This document shows positions 40,727-49,195 of a DNA stretch of 64,000 nt, piece by piece. The stretch is from CAXMQZ01 sp963719055 (GTDB lineage Bacteria; Acidobacteriota; Thermoanaerobaculia; Multivoradales; JAHEKO01). A model generated the notes under the pieces. It was not told where the DNA came from. It did no database searches and worked only from the letters and a program-made list of their open reading frames with translations. The stretch lies in assembly GCA_963719055.1 (NCBI GenBank), contig CAVRAU010000004.1, positions 84,646 through 148,645 of the forward strand, given 5' to 3'. The stretch's first letter is position 1; the number at the start of each line of letters is the position of its first letter. Made by a program: the position numbers and the translations under genes.

Positions 40727-40744
40727 TATAACGGAAATGTTATA
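40727..40744 (-). promoter_or_regulatory. Palindromic operator candidate of the XRE-NTase pair
   Basis: TATAAC, six bases, GTTATA: a perfect 6-bp inverted repeat, AT-rich in a GC-rich genome, 9 bp upstream of the XRE start. It overlaps a likely -10 (TTATACT on the minus strand). Confidence 0.55.
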
Positions 40745-40760
40745 AATATCGATTGCTCTC

Positions 40761-40832
40761 AGGAATCGGCTGGCACCTCTAGGGCTGAGGCTTGCCCCCG
40801 CCTAGGAGGGCTCAGGGCCCTCCCCTACATTG
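40761..40832. repeat. Composite of two intergenic repeat families
   Basis: AGGAATCGGCTGGCACCTCT at 40761-40780 matches half of the 34-bp palindrome at 53649-53682. From 40781 it continues with GGGCTGAGGCTTGCCCCCGC and ends GGCCCTCCCCTACAT, like the inverted-repeat element at 55564-55616. It lies between the XRE gene and the DcaP-like porin gene. Confidence 0.6.
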
Positions 40833-40911
40833 CCGGATTGTTCCCAGTCGGGAAACCACCTCACGATTTCCAGCCGTTTCAGACATAATTAGCCGAGCTG
40901 CGAGAAGAGCG

Positions 40912-42399
40912 ATGTCCCGGATCCACATCCCAATCCTGATTGCCTTGGTATTGGCGCCTGGATGGCTCTGGGCTCAGGCCCAGGACACAGAGCAGATGTC
41001 ACAAAGCGAGCTGCAGAAGCTCGTCCTCGAGCTACAGAAACAGCTCAAGGATCAGCAGGAGCTCATCGAGCAACAGAATCAGACCCTCCAGGACCAAACC
41101 GATGCGATCAAGGGTTTGAAGACCCAGCTCGATCAGTTGAGCATGTCCTCAACGGGCCAGGCACCCGCGATCAGTGACGAGGACCTGGTGCTCAAGGAGC
41201 GCTTGTCCAAGGTGGAGGAGGAGCTCGCCAGACCACCAGATACTCCGGAGAACGTCCTGACCGCGGGAGACTTCCCAGGATCGATCCGTATCCCGGGCAC
41301 CGGTATGGCCAGTAAGTTCGGTGGTTTCGTTCGCTTGGGTGTCGTCGACAGCCTGGATCCCATCGGTTCCACCGATCGATTTGTCGCCGGTGCAATCCCG
41401 GTAACTGACGATGAACTGGGCGGTGATTTCAATGAGGGCTTCGTCATCTCGGCCAAGCGCTCTCGTCTGAATTGGGATATGCGATTGGATTCCAGTGTCG
41501 GTCAGTTCCGCGCCTTTGTTGAAGGCGATTTCGCCGGGCAGACAGGCGGTTCAGACGTGCTGCGTCTCCGCCACGCCTATGGTCAATACAACAGGTTCAT
41601 TCTCGGTCAGACCTGGTCGACGCTCATGGATACGGCGGCCATCCCCGAGGATGTCGATTTCGAAGGTCTGAATGCGCAGATCAACGTTCGGCAACCTGAG
41701 CTGCGCTATACCCGCGGGCTTGGCAACAACACACCCTTCGCCTTCGCGTGGGAGGATCCTTCCCCGTCGATTACCGGTGGCACAGGCGTCAGTCAGTTTC
41801 CAGACACGATTGTGCGGATCACCAAGAAGTACGAGTGGGGCCATCTCCAGTTCGGCGGCATTCTCCGGAGCATTCGCGGCGTCCCGACCGACGAGGAAGG
41901 AAACGAATTGACCAGCGACGCATCGTCGGCCTTTGGTTGGGGGCTGACTTTCAGTGGCAACGCCGCCGTCAAGAAGTGGGACCGGCGCGACAACTTCAAA
42001 TTCCAGTTCAACTTCGGCGATGGTCTTGGGCGCTACATCAACGATCTCGGCACAGTTGGTGGCTTCGACGCCGCCTTCGATATGGAATCTGGCGAGCTCG
42101 AGACGCTCGGAGTCTTCGGGGTCTACGGCGGCTTTCAGAAGTGGTGGAAACGCAATCCGCTGGGCCTGTTCAAAGCGGTGCGATCGACCTTCATCTATGG
42201 CTATGTCCAGGTCCAGGATCTCGACTTCCTCCCCGACAATTTCTACCGCAGCACTCAGCGGGTCTCCGCCAATTGGTTGTGGTCGCCGATCTCCCAGATC
42301 GATCTCGGGGTCGAGTTCCTCTGGGGCACCCGCACCAACAGGAACAGACAGCGAGCCACCGCCAAACAGTTACAGTTCGTGTCAACGTTCCGGTTCTAG
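40912..42399 (+). CDS. DcaP-like trimeric outer-membrane porin
   Basis: Outer-membrane channel of 495 residues, intact. The signal peptide is MSRIHIPILIALVLAPGWLW then AQAQD. A coiled coil rich in Gln and Leu follows (residues about 25-80: LQKLVLELQKQLKDQQELIE), a typical periplasmic trimerisation stalk of DcaP-type porins. The barrel part shows GGFVRLGVVDSLDP, RSRLNWDMRLDSSVGQFRAF and RLRHAYGQYNRFILGQTWS and ends with alternating strands to QLQFVSTFRF; the final Phe is the BAM signal. DcaP channels carry small organic acids; the substrate here is unknown. Confidence 0.88.
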   Translation: MSRIHIPILIALVLAPGWLWAQAQDTEQMSQSELQKLVLELQKQLKDQQELIEQQNQTLQDQTDAIKGLKTQLDQLSMSSTGQAPAISDEDLVLKERLSKVEEELARPPDTPENVLTAGDFPGSIRIPGTGMASKFGGFVRLGVVDSLDPIGSTDRFVAGAIPVTDDELGGDFNEGFVISAKRSRLNWDMRLDSSVGQFRAFVEGDFAGQTGGSDVLRLRHAYGQYNRFILGQTWSTLMDTAAIPEDVDFEGLNAQINVRQPELRYTRGLGNNTPFAFAWEDPSPSITGGTGVSQFPDTIVRITKKYEWGHLQFGGILRSIRGVPTDEEGNELTSDASSAFGWGLTFSGNAAVKKWDRRDNFKFQFNFGDGLGRYINDLGTVGGFDAAFDMESGELETLGVFGVYGGFQKWWKRNPLGLFKAVRSTFIYGYVQVQDLDFLPDNFYRSTQRVSANWLWSPISQIDLGVEFLWGTRTNRNRQRATAKQLQFVSTFRF

Positions 42400-42588
42400 A
42401 CGGTTCTGAGACGAGCCAACGGGTGCTTGCAACCCGACTTCTTTCGGTCCTGCTGGTAACAAGGCTGCGGTTGGCGAGTTCAGGCTAGCCACATAGCACG
42501 CTATCAGTCCCAGGAGCAGACGGCCGGCCTTGCACCTTGAATAAAAGGAGTGAGTTCACAGGTTATTGAGGTCGGAAGGGAATTGGTA

Positions 42589-43026
42589 ATGGCGGAATCG
42601 AAACATATCGTCTGTCCCCAGTGCACCAAGATCAATCGGGTGGCCACAGCGCGACTGGGTGACCATCCTCGTTGTGGCAGCTGCAAGCAGCAGCTCTTCA
42701 GCGGCCGGCCGGTCACGCTGAGCCAAGCGACTTTCGACCGTTTCATCGAGCGTAGCGACATTCCCGTGGTGGTGGATTTCTGGGCGTCGTGGTGTGGGCC
42801 GTGCAAGACGATGGCTCCGGCTTATGAGAAGGCGGCGGCGCAGCTCGAGCCGGAGGTGGTTCTAGCCAAGCTCAACACCGAGGAAGCCTCACAGGTGGCT
42901 GGGCGATTCGGCATTCAGAGCATTCCGACCCTGGTGGTGTTCAAGCAGGGCCAGGAGGTGGCGCGACAGCCTGGAGCGATGAGCCAGCCCCAGATCGAGC
43001 AGTGGGTGCGGACGCACGCGGCCTGA
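42589..43026 (+). CDS. trxC: Thioredoxin 2 (TrxC type)
   Basis: Cytoplasmic thiol-disulfide reductase of 145 residues. The N-terminal zinc finger has CPQC (ESKHIVCPQCTKINRV) and CGSC (HPRCGSCKQQLFSGRP), as in TrxC. The thioredoxin domain carries the active site FWASWCGPCKTMAPAYEK and the cis-Pro SIPTLVVFKQG. ATG 42589 is chosen because the zinc finger follows directly and GGAAGGG lies upstream. It is 57 bp before clpB on the same strand, so a shared stress response is plausible. Intact. Confidence 0.93.
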   Translation: MAESKHIVCPQCTKINRVATARLGDHPRCGSCKQQLFSGRPVTLSQATFDRFIERSDIPVVVDFWASWCGPCKTMAPAYEKAAAQLEPEVVLAKLNTEEASQVAGRFGIQSIPTLVVFKQGQEVARQPGAMSQPQIEQWVRTHAA

Positions 43027-43083
43027 CGCGGATTCGGCAGATAGGCTGGCGAGACGCTTCATGGAGCGAGAAGGAAAACGATC

Positions 43084-45681
43084 ATGCGAATGGACAAGCT
43101 GACGACGAAGTTCCAAATGGCGCTGGCGGATGCGCAGAGCGTCGCTTTAGGCAGGGACCATCAGTCCGTCGAGCCGGCGCACGTCATGATGGCGCTGCTC
43201 GAGCAGGAAGGCGGCACCGCCCGCCCGCTGCTGGCGCAGGCCGGCGTCAACATCAACCAGTTGCGGCTGAAGGTGATGGAAGCTCTCGATCGGCTACCCC
43301 GGGTCGAGGGCACTCCGGGGGAGGTCCATATCTCGCAGGACCTCACTCGTCTTCTCAATGTCACCGACAAGCTGGCACAACAGAGAGACGATCAATTCAT
43401 TTCGAGCGAGCTGTTTCTGCTGGCCGCGGTCGAGGACAAGGGAAGCCTGGGTGAGATCCTACGGGGGGCCGGGGCTACCCAGGCGGCCTTCGAACAGACG
43501 GTGGACCAGCTGCGAGGTGGTAGCCAGGTGGACAGCGCCGATGCCGAGGATCAGCGGCAGGCGTTGGACAGATTCACCATCGATCTCACCGAGCGAGCCG
43601 AGCAAGGCAAGCTCGACCCGGTGATCGGCCGCGACAACGAGATTCGCCGGTCGATCCAGGTACTGCAGCGGCGCACCAAGAACAACCCCGTCTTGATCGG
43701 TGAGGCGGGCGTGGGGAAGACGGCCATCGTTGAAGGGCTGGCCCAGAGAATCGTCAATGAAGAGGTGCCGGAGGGCTTGAAGGGTAAGCGGGTCCTGTCG
43801 CTCGATATGGGAGCCCTGATTGCCGGCGCCAAGTTTCGGGGCGAGTTCGAAGAGCGCCTCAAGGCTGTTCTCAACGATCTGTCCAAGCAGGAAGGCCAGA
43901 TCATCCTCTTTATCGATGAGATCCACACCATGGTGGGTGCCGGCAAGGCCGAGGGAGCCATGGATGCGAGCAACATGCTCAAGCCAGCCCTGGCTCGCGG
44001 CGAGCTGCACTGTATTGGCGCCACGACTCTCGATGAGTACCGCAAGAACATCGAGAAGGACGCGGCTCTCGAGCGCCGTCTACAGAAGGTCCTGGTCACC
44101 GAACCGTCGGTCGAGGACACGATTGCCATCCTGCGAGGCTTGAAGGAACGCTACGAGGTCCATCACGGTGTCGAGATCACCGACCCGGCCATCGTCTCCG
44201 CCGCGACGCTGTCGCACCGGTACATCACAGATCGTCAGCTGCCGGACAAGGCGATCGATCTGATTGACGAGGCGGCCTCGCGGATCCGCATGGAGATCGA
44301 CTCGAAGCCCGAGGAGCTGGACAAGCTCGAGCGGCGACTCATCCAGCTCAAGATCCAGCGTGAAGCATTGAAGAAGGAAAAGGACAAAGCCTCCAAGCAG
44401 CGGCTCAAGGACCTGCAAGCGGAGATCGACGAGCTGGAGCGCGCATTCGCCGACCTGGAAGAGATCTGGAAGGCGGAGAAGGCGACGCTGGAGGGTGCGG
44501 CGCAGGTCAAGGAGGACCTGGAGCGGGCCCGGTACGAGCTGGAGACGGCGCAGCGGGCCGGCGATCTGGGGCGCGCCTCAGAGATCCAGTACGGTCGGAT
44601 CCCGGAGCTCGAGCAACAGCTGAAGGCGGCTTCGCAGGCCGAAGAGCAGGAGATGACCCTGGTGCGCAACAAGGTCACCGAGGAGGAGGTGGCAGAGGTC
44701 GTCTCTCGATGGACCGGTATCCCGGTCTCGAAAATGCTGGAAGGGGAGCGCGAGAGACTTCTTCATCTCGAAGACGAGCTCGGGCAGCGGGTGATCGGCC
44801 AGAAGGAGGCGGTCAAGGCGGTCAGCGACGCGATCCGGCGCTCCCGTGCCGGCTTGTCGGATCCTGATCGGCCCAATGGCTCCTTTCTCTTCCTGGGTCC
44901 AACGGGTGTCGGCAAGACGGAGCTCTGCAAAGCGCTGGCCGTCTCGCTGTTTGATACCGAGGAGGCGTTGATCCGCATCGATATGTCGGAGTTCATGGAG
45001 AAGCACTCGGTGGCTCGCCTTATCGGAGCACCCCCAGGCTATGTGGGCTATGAGGAAGGCGGCTACCTCACGGAGGCCGTACGGCGTCGGCCGTATTCGG
45101 TGATCCTGCTGGATGAGATCGAGAAGGCTCACCCGGAGGTCTTCAACGTCCTACTCCAGGTACTCGACGATGGCCGTTTGACCGATGGCCAGGGTCGCAC
45201 CGTGGATTTTCGCAACACCATCATCGTCATGACCTCGAATCTCGGCTCCCACGTCATCCAGGAGATGTCAGGTGAGGAACGATACGACGAGATGAAGGCG
45301 GCGGTCATGGAGATCGTCGGCGAGCGCTTTCGGCCCGAGTTCATCAACCGGGTCGATGACATCATCGTTTTTCACCCGCTTGCGCGAGACCAGATTCGAC
45401 TGATCGCGGAGCTTCAGTTGAACATCATTGGCGGTCGGCTCGAAGGCAATGGCTTGGGTCTGGAGATGACGCCCGAGGCGATCGACTTTCTGGGTAACGT
45501 GGGCTACGACCCCGTTTACGGGGCCAGGCCCTTGAAACGTGCCATCCAGCAGTATCTCGAGAACCCGTTGGCTCAAGCGATCCTGAGCGGGACCTATGGA
45601 CCGGGTGACACGATCATCGTCGGAGTCGCGGATGGCAAGCTGCATTTCACATCTGGGCGGCCGGCATCTCCAACCCCCTAG
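43084..45681 (+). CDS. clpB: ATP-dependent disaggregase ClpB
   Basis: Hsp100 chaperone that rescues aggregated proteins with DnaK. 865 residues, the usual length. The order is the N-domain (FQMALADAQSVALGRDHQSV), AAA1 with Walker A GEAGVGKTAIVEGLAQRI and Walker B ILFIDEIHTMVGAGK, the coiled-coil M-domain (about residues 400-530, RLKDLQAEIDELERAFADLE), then AAA2 with Walker A GPTGVGKTELCKAL, VILLDEIEKAHPEVFN and sensor FINRVDDIIVFHPL. The start is at 43084 behind AAGGAAAA. No CIRCE element was seen before it. Intact throughout. Confidence 0.98.
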   Translation: MRMDKLTTKFQMALADAQSVALGRDHQSVEPAHVMMALLEQEGGTARPLLAQAGVNINQLRLKVMEALDRLPRVEGTPGEVHISQDLTRLLNVTDKLAQQRDDQFISSELFLLAAVEDKGSLGEILRGAGATQAAFEQTVDQLRGGSQVDSADAEDQRQALDRFTIDLTERAEQGKLDPVIGRDNEIRRSIQVLQRRTKNNPVLIGEAGVGKTAIVEGLAQRIVNEEVPEGLKGKRVLSLDMGALIAGAKFRGEFEERLKAVLNDLSKQEGQIILFIDEIHTMVGAGKAEGAMDASNMLKPALARGELHCIGATTLDEYRKNIEKDAALERRLQKVLVTEPSVEDTIAILRGLKERYEVHHGVEITDPAIVSAATLSHRYITDRQLPDKAIDLIDEAASRIRMEIDSKPEELDKLERRLIQLKIQREALKKEKDKASKQRLKDLQAEIDELERAFADLEEIWKAEKATLEGAAQVKEDLERARYELETAQRAGDLGRASEIQYGRIPELEQQLKAASQAEEQEMTLVRNKVTEEEVAEVVSRWTGIPVSKMLEGERERLLHLEDELGQRVIGQKEAVKAVSDAIRRSRAGLSDPDRPNGSFLFLGPTGVGKTELCKALAVSLFDTEEALIRIDMSEFMEKHSVARLIGAPPGYVGYEEGGYLTEAVRRRPYSVILLDEIEKAHPEVFNVLLQVLDDGRLTDGQGRTVDFRNTIIVMTSNLGSHVIQEMSGEERYDEMKAAVMEIVGERFRPEFINRVDDIIVFHPLARDQIRLIAELQLNIIGGRLEGNGLGLEMTPEAIDFLGNVGYDPVYGARPLKRAIQQYLENPLAQAILSGTYGPGDTIIVGVADGKLHFTSGRPASPTP

Positions 45682-45719
45682 AGAGTTGACCACTCGAAAA
45701 GGAGATAATTCCCATTCCA

Positions 45720-46433
45720 ATGCGCGTTCTCTACGTCTTTCCCCATCCCGACGACGAATCCTTCGGGGTCGGACACGTGATGCACAAACAGCGTCGCGAG
45801 GGCCACGAGGTCTATTTGTTGACCCTCACCCGCGGTGGAGCTACCAAACAGCGCCACAAGTACGGCTACTCGATCGAGGAGATGGGTGAGGTCCGCTATC
45901 GCGAGATGCTTGCGGTACAAGAGGTTCTCGACCTGACCGGGATGACGGTGCTGGATTTTCCAGACAGTGGGCTCAAGGAGGTCGATCCTCGCAAGCTCGA
46001 ACAGGCCATCGCTGAGGAGACAGAACGCGTGCGCCCCGATGTGCTGGTTTCCTACCCGGCCCACGGCATCTCGGGCTTTCACGACCATCTGATCACCCAT
46101 GCTGTCGTCAAGCGGGCCTTTGTCGAGCTTCGGGATCGGCTCCCCGAGCTCGAGAGACTCGCCTTCTGCAGCTTGACCGAAGAGCAGGCGAAAGCCTCGA
46201 CGGTGTTTCCGTTATCGAGCTCCACCGCAGAGGAAATCGACTGTCTTGTCCAGGTCGATTCGCAAGACATCGAGGCCTGCCGGCGGGCGCTGGATTGTTA
46301 TGTGACTTTCAAGGAGACGATCGAACGAACCGGGATCAAGGAAAAGCTGTACCCTGAGGTGCCGTTCGAGTTCTTTGCCGAGGACCTCAAACCGCCGGCT
46401 GGTGACCTTTTCGCGCAGCTCCCCGCATCCTGA
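45720..46433 (+). CDS. PIG-L/LmbE-family zinc deacetylase
   Basis: Zinc-dependent N-deacetylase of the PIG-L family, whose members act on GlcNAc-containing substrates (BshB, MshB, lipid-linked sugars). The 237-residue frame has the metal motif PHPDDESFG near the N-terminus, GHEVYLLTLTRGG and the second metal/acid segment YPAHGISGFHDHLITHAVV with the HxxH pair. A bacillithiol or sugar-lipid role cannot be told apart here. It is 38 bp downstream of clpB with AAGGAGAT upstream at a long spacing. Intact. Confidence 0.88.
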   Translation: MRVLYVFPHPDDESFGVGHVMHKQRREGHEVYLLTLTRGGATKQRHKYGYSIEEMGEVRYREMLAVQEVLDLTGMTVLDFPDSGLKEVDPRKLEQAIAEETERVRPDVLVSYPAHGISGFHDHLITHAVVKRAFVELRDRLPELERLAFCSLTEEQAKASTVFPLSSSTAEEIDCLVQVDSQDIEACRRALDCYVTFKETIERTGIKEKLYPEVPFEFFAEDLKPPAGDLFAQLPAS

Positions 46434-46451
46434 AAGCACCAGCGCAGAGGT

Positions 46452-46497
46452 GCCATCCGATTGTGGACATCTGTTCTATTCGGCTGGCACCTTCTCA
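46452..46497. repeat. Degenerate copy of the AGGTGCCAGCCGAT palindrome
   Basis: AGGTGCCATCCGATT (46457 on) and ATTCGGCTGGCACCTTCT (46480 on) form an imperfect dyad of the same family as 53649-53682. It lies between the PIG-L gene and the promoter of the winged-helix/nucleotidyltransferase operon. Confidence 0.55.
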
Positions 46498-46509
46498 GAT
46501 TCCAGTTGG

Positions 46510-46574
46510 TTGTCAGAATCCAATGCTCAGGTTATTATACCTAATGTTTAGGTGGAAAAACCTAATACTAAGGT
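46510..46574 (+). promoter_or_regulatory. Sigma-70-type promoter overlapped by tandem dyads
   Basis: TTGTCA (46510-46515), a 17-base spacer and TATTAT (46533-46538) each match five of six consensus bases. Directly after come two dyads, ACCTAATGTTTAGGT (46539-46553) and ACCTAATACTAAGGT (46560-46574), whose centres are 21 bp (two turns) apart. A further half-overlapping AGGT...ACCT dyad covers the -10. A repressor here would block transcription of the wHTH-nucleotidyltransferase pair. It also argues against the GTG at 46552 as a start. Confidence 0.65.
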
Positions 46575-46608
46575 AGGTAAACCGTACGAAACGACTGACA
46601 GTGGAGTC

Positions 46609-46968
46609 ATGAAAGCCGTGAGAGAAGCGACGATCTCGGAGGCACCGCTCATCGGGCTATTCGGAAGCAAAGCCGCGTACCAGGTTCTGATGTATCTCGA
46701 GAACTACGGTCAGGGCTATGCAGCCGAGATCGCCAGAACGTTCGGGTTGTCGCTCAGCCAGGTTCAGAACCAGCTTCGCAAGTTCGAAGAGCTGGGCCTT
46801 CTCGTCAGTCGCAAGGAAGGATCGGCCCGTTTCTACTATTTCAATCGGAATCCCGTTGCGGACGGGCTCCGCGAGTTCCTTCGCTCGGCACTTGACCGCC
46901 TACCGGATGCGACGATCCAGAAGTTCTATCGGGCACGCAAGCGGCCCAGACGGTACGCCAAGAGATAG
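46609..46968 (+). CDS. Winged-helix (ArsR-like) regulator of an HTH-NTase pair
   Basis: A 119-residue DNA-binding protein. From ATG 46609 (MKAVREATISEAPLIGLFG) it shows AYQVLMYLENYGQGYAAEIA, RTFGLSLSQVQNQLRKFEEL and GLLVSRKEGSARFYYFNRNP, a clear winged helix with its beta wing, then a basic tail (FYRARKRPRRYAKR). A GTG-start reading from 46552 would put the operators inside the gene and is less likely. Its 3' end (46876 on) is part of a 1.46-kb tandem duplication. It probably represses its own operon through the dyads upstream. Confidence 0.82.
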   Translation: MKAVREATISEAPLIGLFGSKAAYQVLMYLENYGQGYAAEIARTFGLSLSQVQNQLRKFEELGLLVSRKEGSARFYYFNRNPVADGLREFLRSALDRLPDATIQKFYRARKRPRRYAKR

Positions 46969-48329
46969 AAGGGCAGGAGGATAGGGGAGCCAGCCGTCTC
47001 GCAATGGGAACGCCGAGTATCACCAGAAGAACAACGATGACCGAGCTGGCCGCCCTCGTCTGCGAGGCGTTGGAAGCGGCCGGCATTGTCGCGACGCTCT
47101 CGGGAGGAAGCGCCGTGTCGGCCTACACCGAGAATCGGTACGAGTCCGAAGACCTGGACTTCGTGACGACAGCCTTGCTGGAGGAGCTCAAGCCTGTTCT
47201 CGAGCCCCTGGGATTCGTCCACAAAGGGAGTCCGCGCCTGTCGGTATTCGAGCACCCAGCCACGAGGTGGTACCTGGAGTTCCCACCGGCACCCTTGAGC
47301 TTCGGTGGTACCTACGTCGACGCATCGAAGTGTGCAGTGCTTTCGACACCGGCGGGCAACGTGCGGATCATCACCGCGACACACTCGGTCATGGACCGGC
47401 TTATCGCGGCTGCCTCCTGGCAAGACGCCCCATCTCTCGAACAGGCGTTGCTAGTGGCGACACATCAGTCCAACAACATCGACTGGGACCAGATCGACAC
47501 CTGGGTGATCGCTGAAGGAATCACCGGCGCGCGGGAAGTGATCGAGTTCTATCGCGCCGTGCGGCGATCTCCCCCGAGAGGATGAAGGTAGAGGTGCCAA
47601 GGGTGCCTGATATTGAGGTGCGATGTTAGGCGCTCGAACCTATAGTCAATGGTCTATTGAGGTGTTCGGTACTCGAGGTGAGAATGTTGCTGCACGGCTG
47701 CTTCTACAAGCGCCCGGGTATCGATGCCATTTATGATTCTCCCCTTCATGACATTCCAACACGTGCTCTAGCCTGTTTGATGGCTGCGTAATGGCTGTTT
47801 TGGGGGATCGTCCCGGAGGCTCGCGCTGAAGATGAAAAGTCCGAGCCACGCCTGTTTGAGCCGTATGGGATTTCTGCATTCGCTTCGAGAAAGACTTGGA
47901 TTTAGTCCAGGGCGATTGCACAAACGGGATGACCGATGCGGTTTCAGTCGGTGCGGGTTGGTTTCGATCTGAACTTCAGCGACAGTGGATTGCCCGTTCC
48001 AGTTGCGTAGCGGGCAGCACAAATCTCAGCAATCCCCGCACATCACCATCTACGACTTCGATGACGGTGATACGAGCCTATCAATTCGACTTTGACTATT
48101 GGTACCTGTCGTACAAGAAGGGCAGATTCGCAGCCTGGGCGGAGGAACGAATTGTCGTTCTGGCACCAGGACGATCTCTTTCTGATTGAGCAACATTACG
48201 TTTGCCGGTGTGGGCGGATCGAATCGCTAACGACTCGGTGAAAGGTGCCCTTACCTGCAGCGAACTATGTCGTGCTGCCGGTCGGCATGAGGGACTTCTC
48301 CGGTACCAGCTTCATTCGGACAGGTGGCA
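46876..48329 (+). repeat. Tandem duplication, copy 1 (wHTH tail, NTase gene, porin 5' part)
   Basis: Starts inside the winged-helix gene at TTCCTTCG and ends in a porin fragment at CAGGTGGC. Copy 2 (48336-49803) lies head to tail, offset 1460 bp at the start. NTase sequences are nearly identical between copies. The porin part of this copy has drifted, with indels and stops, while copy 2 is part of a readable porin gene. Confidence 0.88.
47004..47585 (+). CDS. Nucleotidyltransferase-fold protein, DUF6036-like, copy 1
   Basis: A 193-residue protein with the minimal nucleotidyltransferase core LSGGSAVSAYTENRYESEDL then DFVTTALLEEL: the GGS loop and the D-x-D metal site. Later segments are GFVHKGSPRLSVFEHPATRW and TATHSVMDRLIAAASWQDAP. 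It follows the winged-helix regulator by 35 bp; an inner ATG at 47037 (MTELAALVCEALEA) is the likelier true start by domain position. The second copy at 48464 differs at seven residues by my count. HTH plus nucleotidyltransferase pairs are toxin-antitoxin-like; activity is inferred. Confidence 0.75.
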   Translation: MGTPSITRRTTMTELAALVCEALEAAGIVATLSGGSAVSAYTENRYESEDLDFVTTALLEELKPVLEPLGFVHKGSPRLSVFEHPATRWYLEFPPAPLSFGGTYVDASKCAVLSTPAGNVRIITATHSVMDRLIAAASWQDAPSLEQALLVATHQSNNIDWDQIDTWVIAEGITGAREVIEFYRAVRRSPPRG

Positions 48330-48330
48330 A
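47733..48330 (+). pseudogene. Decayed 5' fragment of the downstream porin gene
   Basis: Begins ATGATTCTCCCCTTCATGAC like the porin gene at 49196 and stays alignable up to CAGGTGGC (copy 2 position 49803), but lost and gained bases break every frame; for example, GCTGCGTAATGG replaces the intact gene's GCTGCGGCATGG and makes a stop. It covers only about the first 200 codons and then joins the duplicated winged-helix tail at 48336. This is real decay after duplication, since the neighbouring NTase copy stayed intact. Confidence 0.85.
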
Positions 48331-48339
48331 TATTATTCC

Positions 48340-48429
48340 TTCGTTTGGCACTTGACCGCCTACCAGATACGACCATCCAGAAGTTCTATCGGGCACGCAA
48401 GAGGCCCAGACGGTACGCCAAGAGATAGA
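48340..48429 (+). pseudogene. Remnant of the winged-helix regulator gene (3' end only)
   Basis: Codes for the last about 30 residues of the regulator at 46609-46968 (LDRLPDATIQKFYRARKRP-like, then RRYAKR), ending in the same TAG. The DNA-binding part and the promoter/operator region are absent, so the second NTase copy has no adjacent regulator of its own. Confidence 0.8.
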
Positions 48430-48463
48430 AGGGCAGGAGGATAGGGGAGCCAGCCGCCTCGCA

Positions 48464-49045
48464 ATGGGAACGCCGAGTATCACCAGAAGAACAAAGATGA
48501 CCGAGCTGGCCGCCCTCGTCTCCGAGGCGTTGGAAGCGGCCGGCATTGTCGCGACGCTCTCGGGAGGAAGCGCCGTGTCGGCCTACACCGAGAATCGGTA
48601 CGAATCTGAAGACCTGGACTTCGTGACGACAGCCTTGCTGGAAGAGCTCAAACCCGTTCTCGAGCCCCTGGGGTTCGTCCACACAGGGAGTCCGCGCTTG
48701 TCTGTATTCGAGCACCCAGCCACGAGGTGGTACTTGGAGTTCCCACCGGCACCCTTGAGCTTCGGTGGTACCTACGTCGACGCATCGAAGTGTGCAGTGC
48801 TTTCGACACCGGCGGGCAACGTGCGGATCATCACCGCGACACACTCGGTCATGGACCGGCTTATCGCGGCTGCCTCCTGGCAAGACGCCCCATCTCTCGA
48901 ACAGGCGGCGCTCGTGGCGACACATCAGTCCAACAACATCGACTGGGAACAGATCGACACCTGGGTGATCGCTGAAGGAATCACCAACGCACGGGAAGTG
49001 ATCGAGTTCTACCGCGTCGTGCGGCGATCTCCCCCAAGAGGATGA
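48464..49045 (+). CDS. Nucleotidyltransferase-fold protein, DUF6036-like, copy 2
   Basis: A 193-residue near-identical copy of 47004-47585, with changes such as VCEA to VSEA, HKGS to HTGS, WDQI to WEQI, TGAR to TNAR and YRAV to YRVV. The core GGSAV and DLDFV motifs are kept. Both copies being open while the linked porin fragment decayed suggests selection to keep the protein, though recent duplication is an alternative. It lacks an own promoter of the copy-1 type. Confidence 0.75.
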   Translation: MGTPSITRRTKMTELAALVSEALEAAGIVATLSGGSAVSAYTENRYESEDLDFVTTALLEELKPVLEPLGFVHTGSPRLSVFEHPATRWYLEFPPAPLSFGGTYVDASKCAVLSTPAGNVRIITATHSVMDRLIAAASWQDAPSLEQAALVATHQSNNIDWEQIDTWVIAEGITNAREVIEFYRVVRRSPPRG

Positions 49046-49195
49046 AGGTAGAGGTGCCCCAGGGTGCCTGATATTGAGGCGCGAGGTCAGGCGCTCGAAC
49101 CCGTCGTCAATGGTCTATTGAGGTGTTCGGTACTCGAGGCCTAGAATGTTGCTGCACGGCTGCTTCTACAAGCGCCCCGGGTACCGATCCCCTCA

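Noticed and set aside
46552..46608. GTG at 46552 as start of the winged-helix regulator
   Set aside because: The codons from 46552 to 46608 overlap two operator-like dyads and lie about at the predicted transcription start; the domain begins after ATG 46609.
47075..47095. GGCCGG in the NTase genes as a repeat copy
   Set aside because: It lies in frame in a conserved coding segment and lacks the GGCCTCTGYGCC core; chance in GC-rich sequence.
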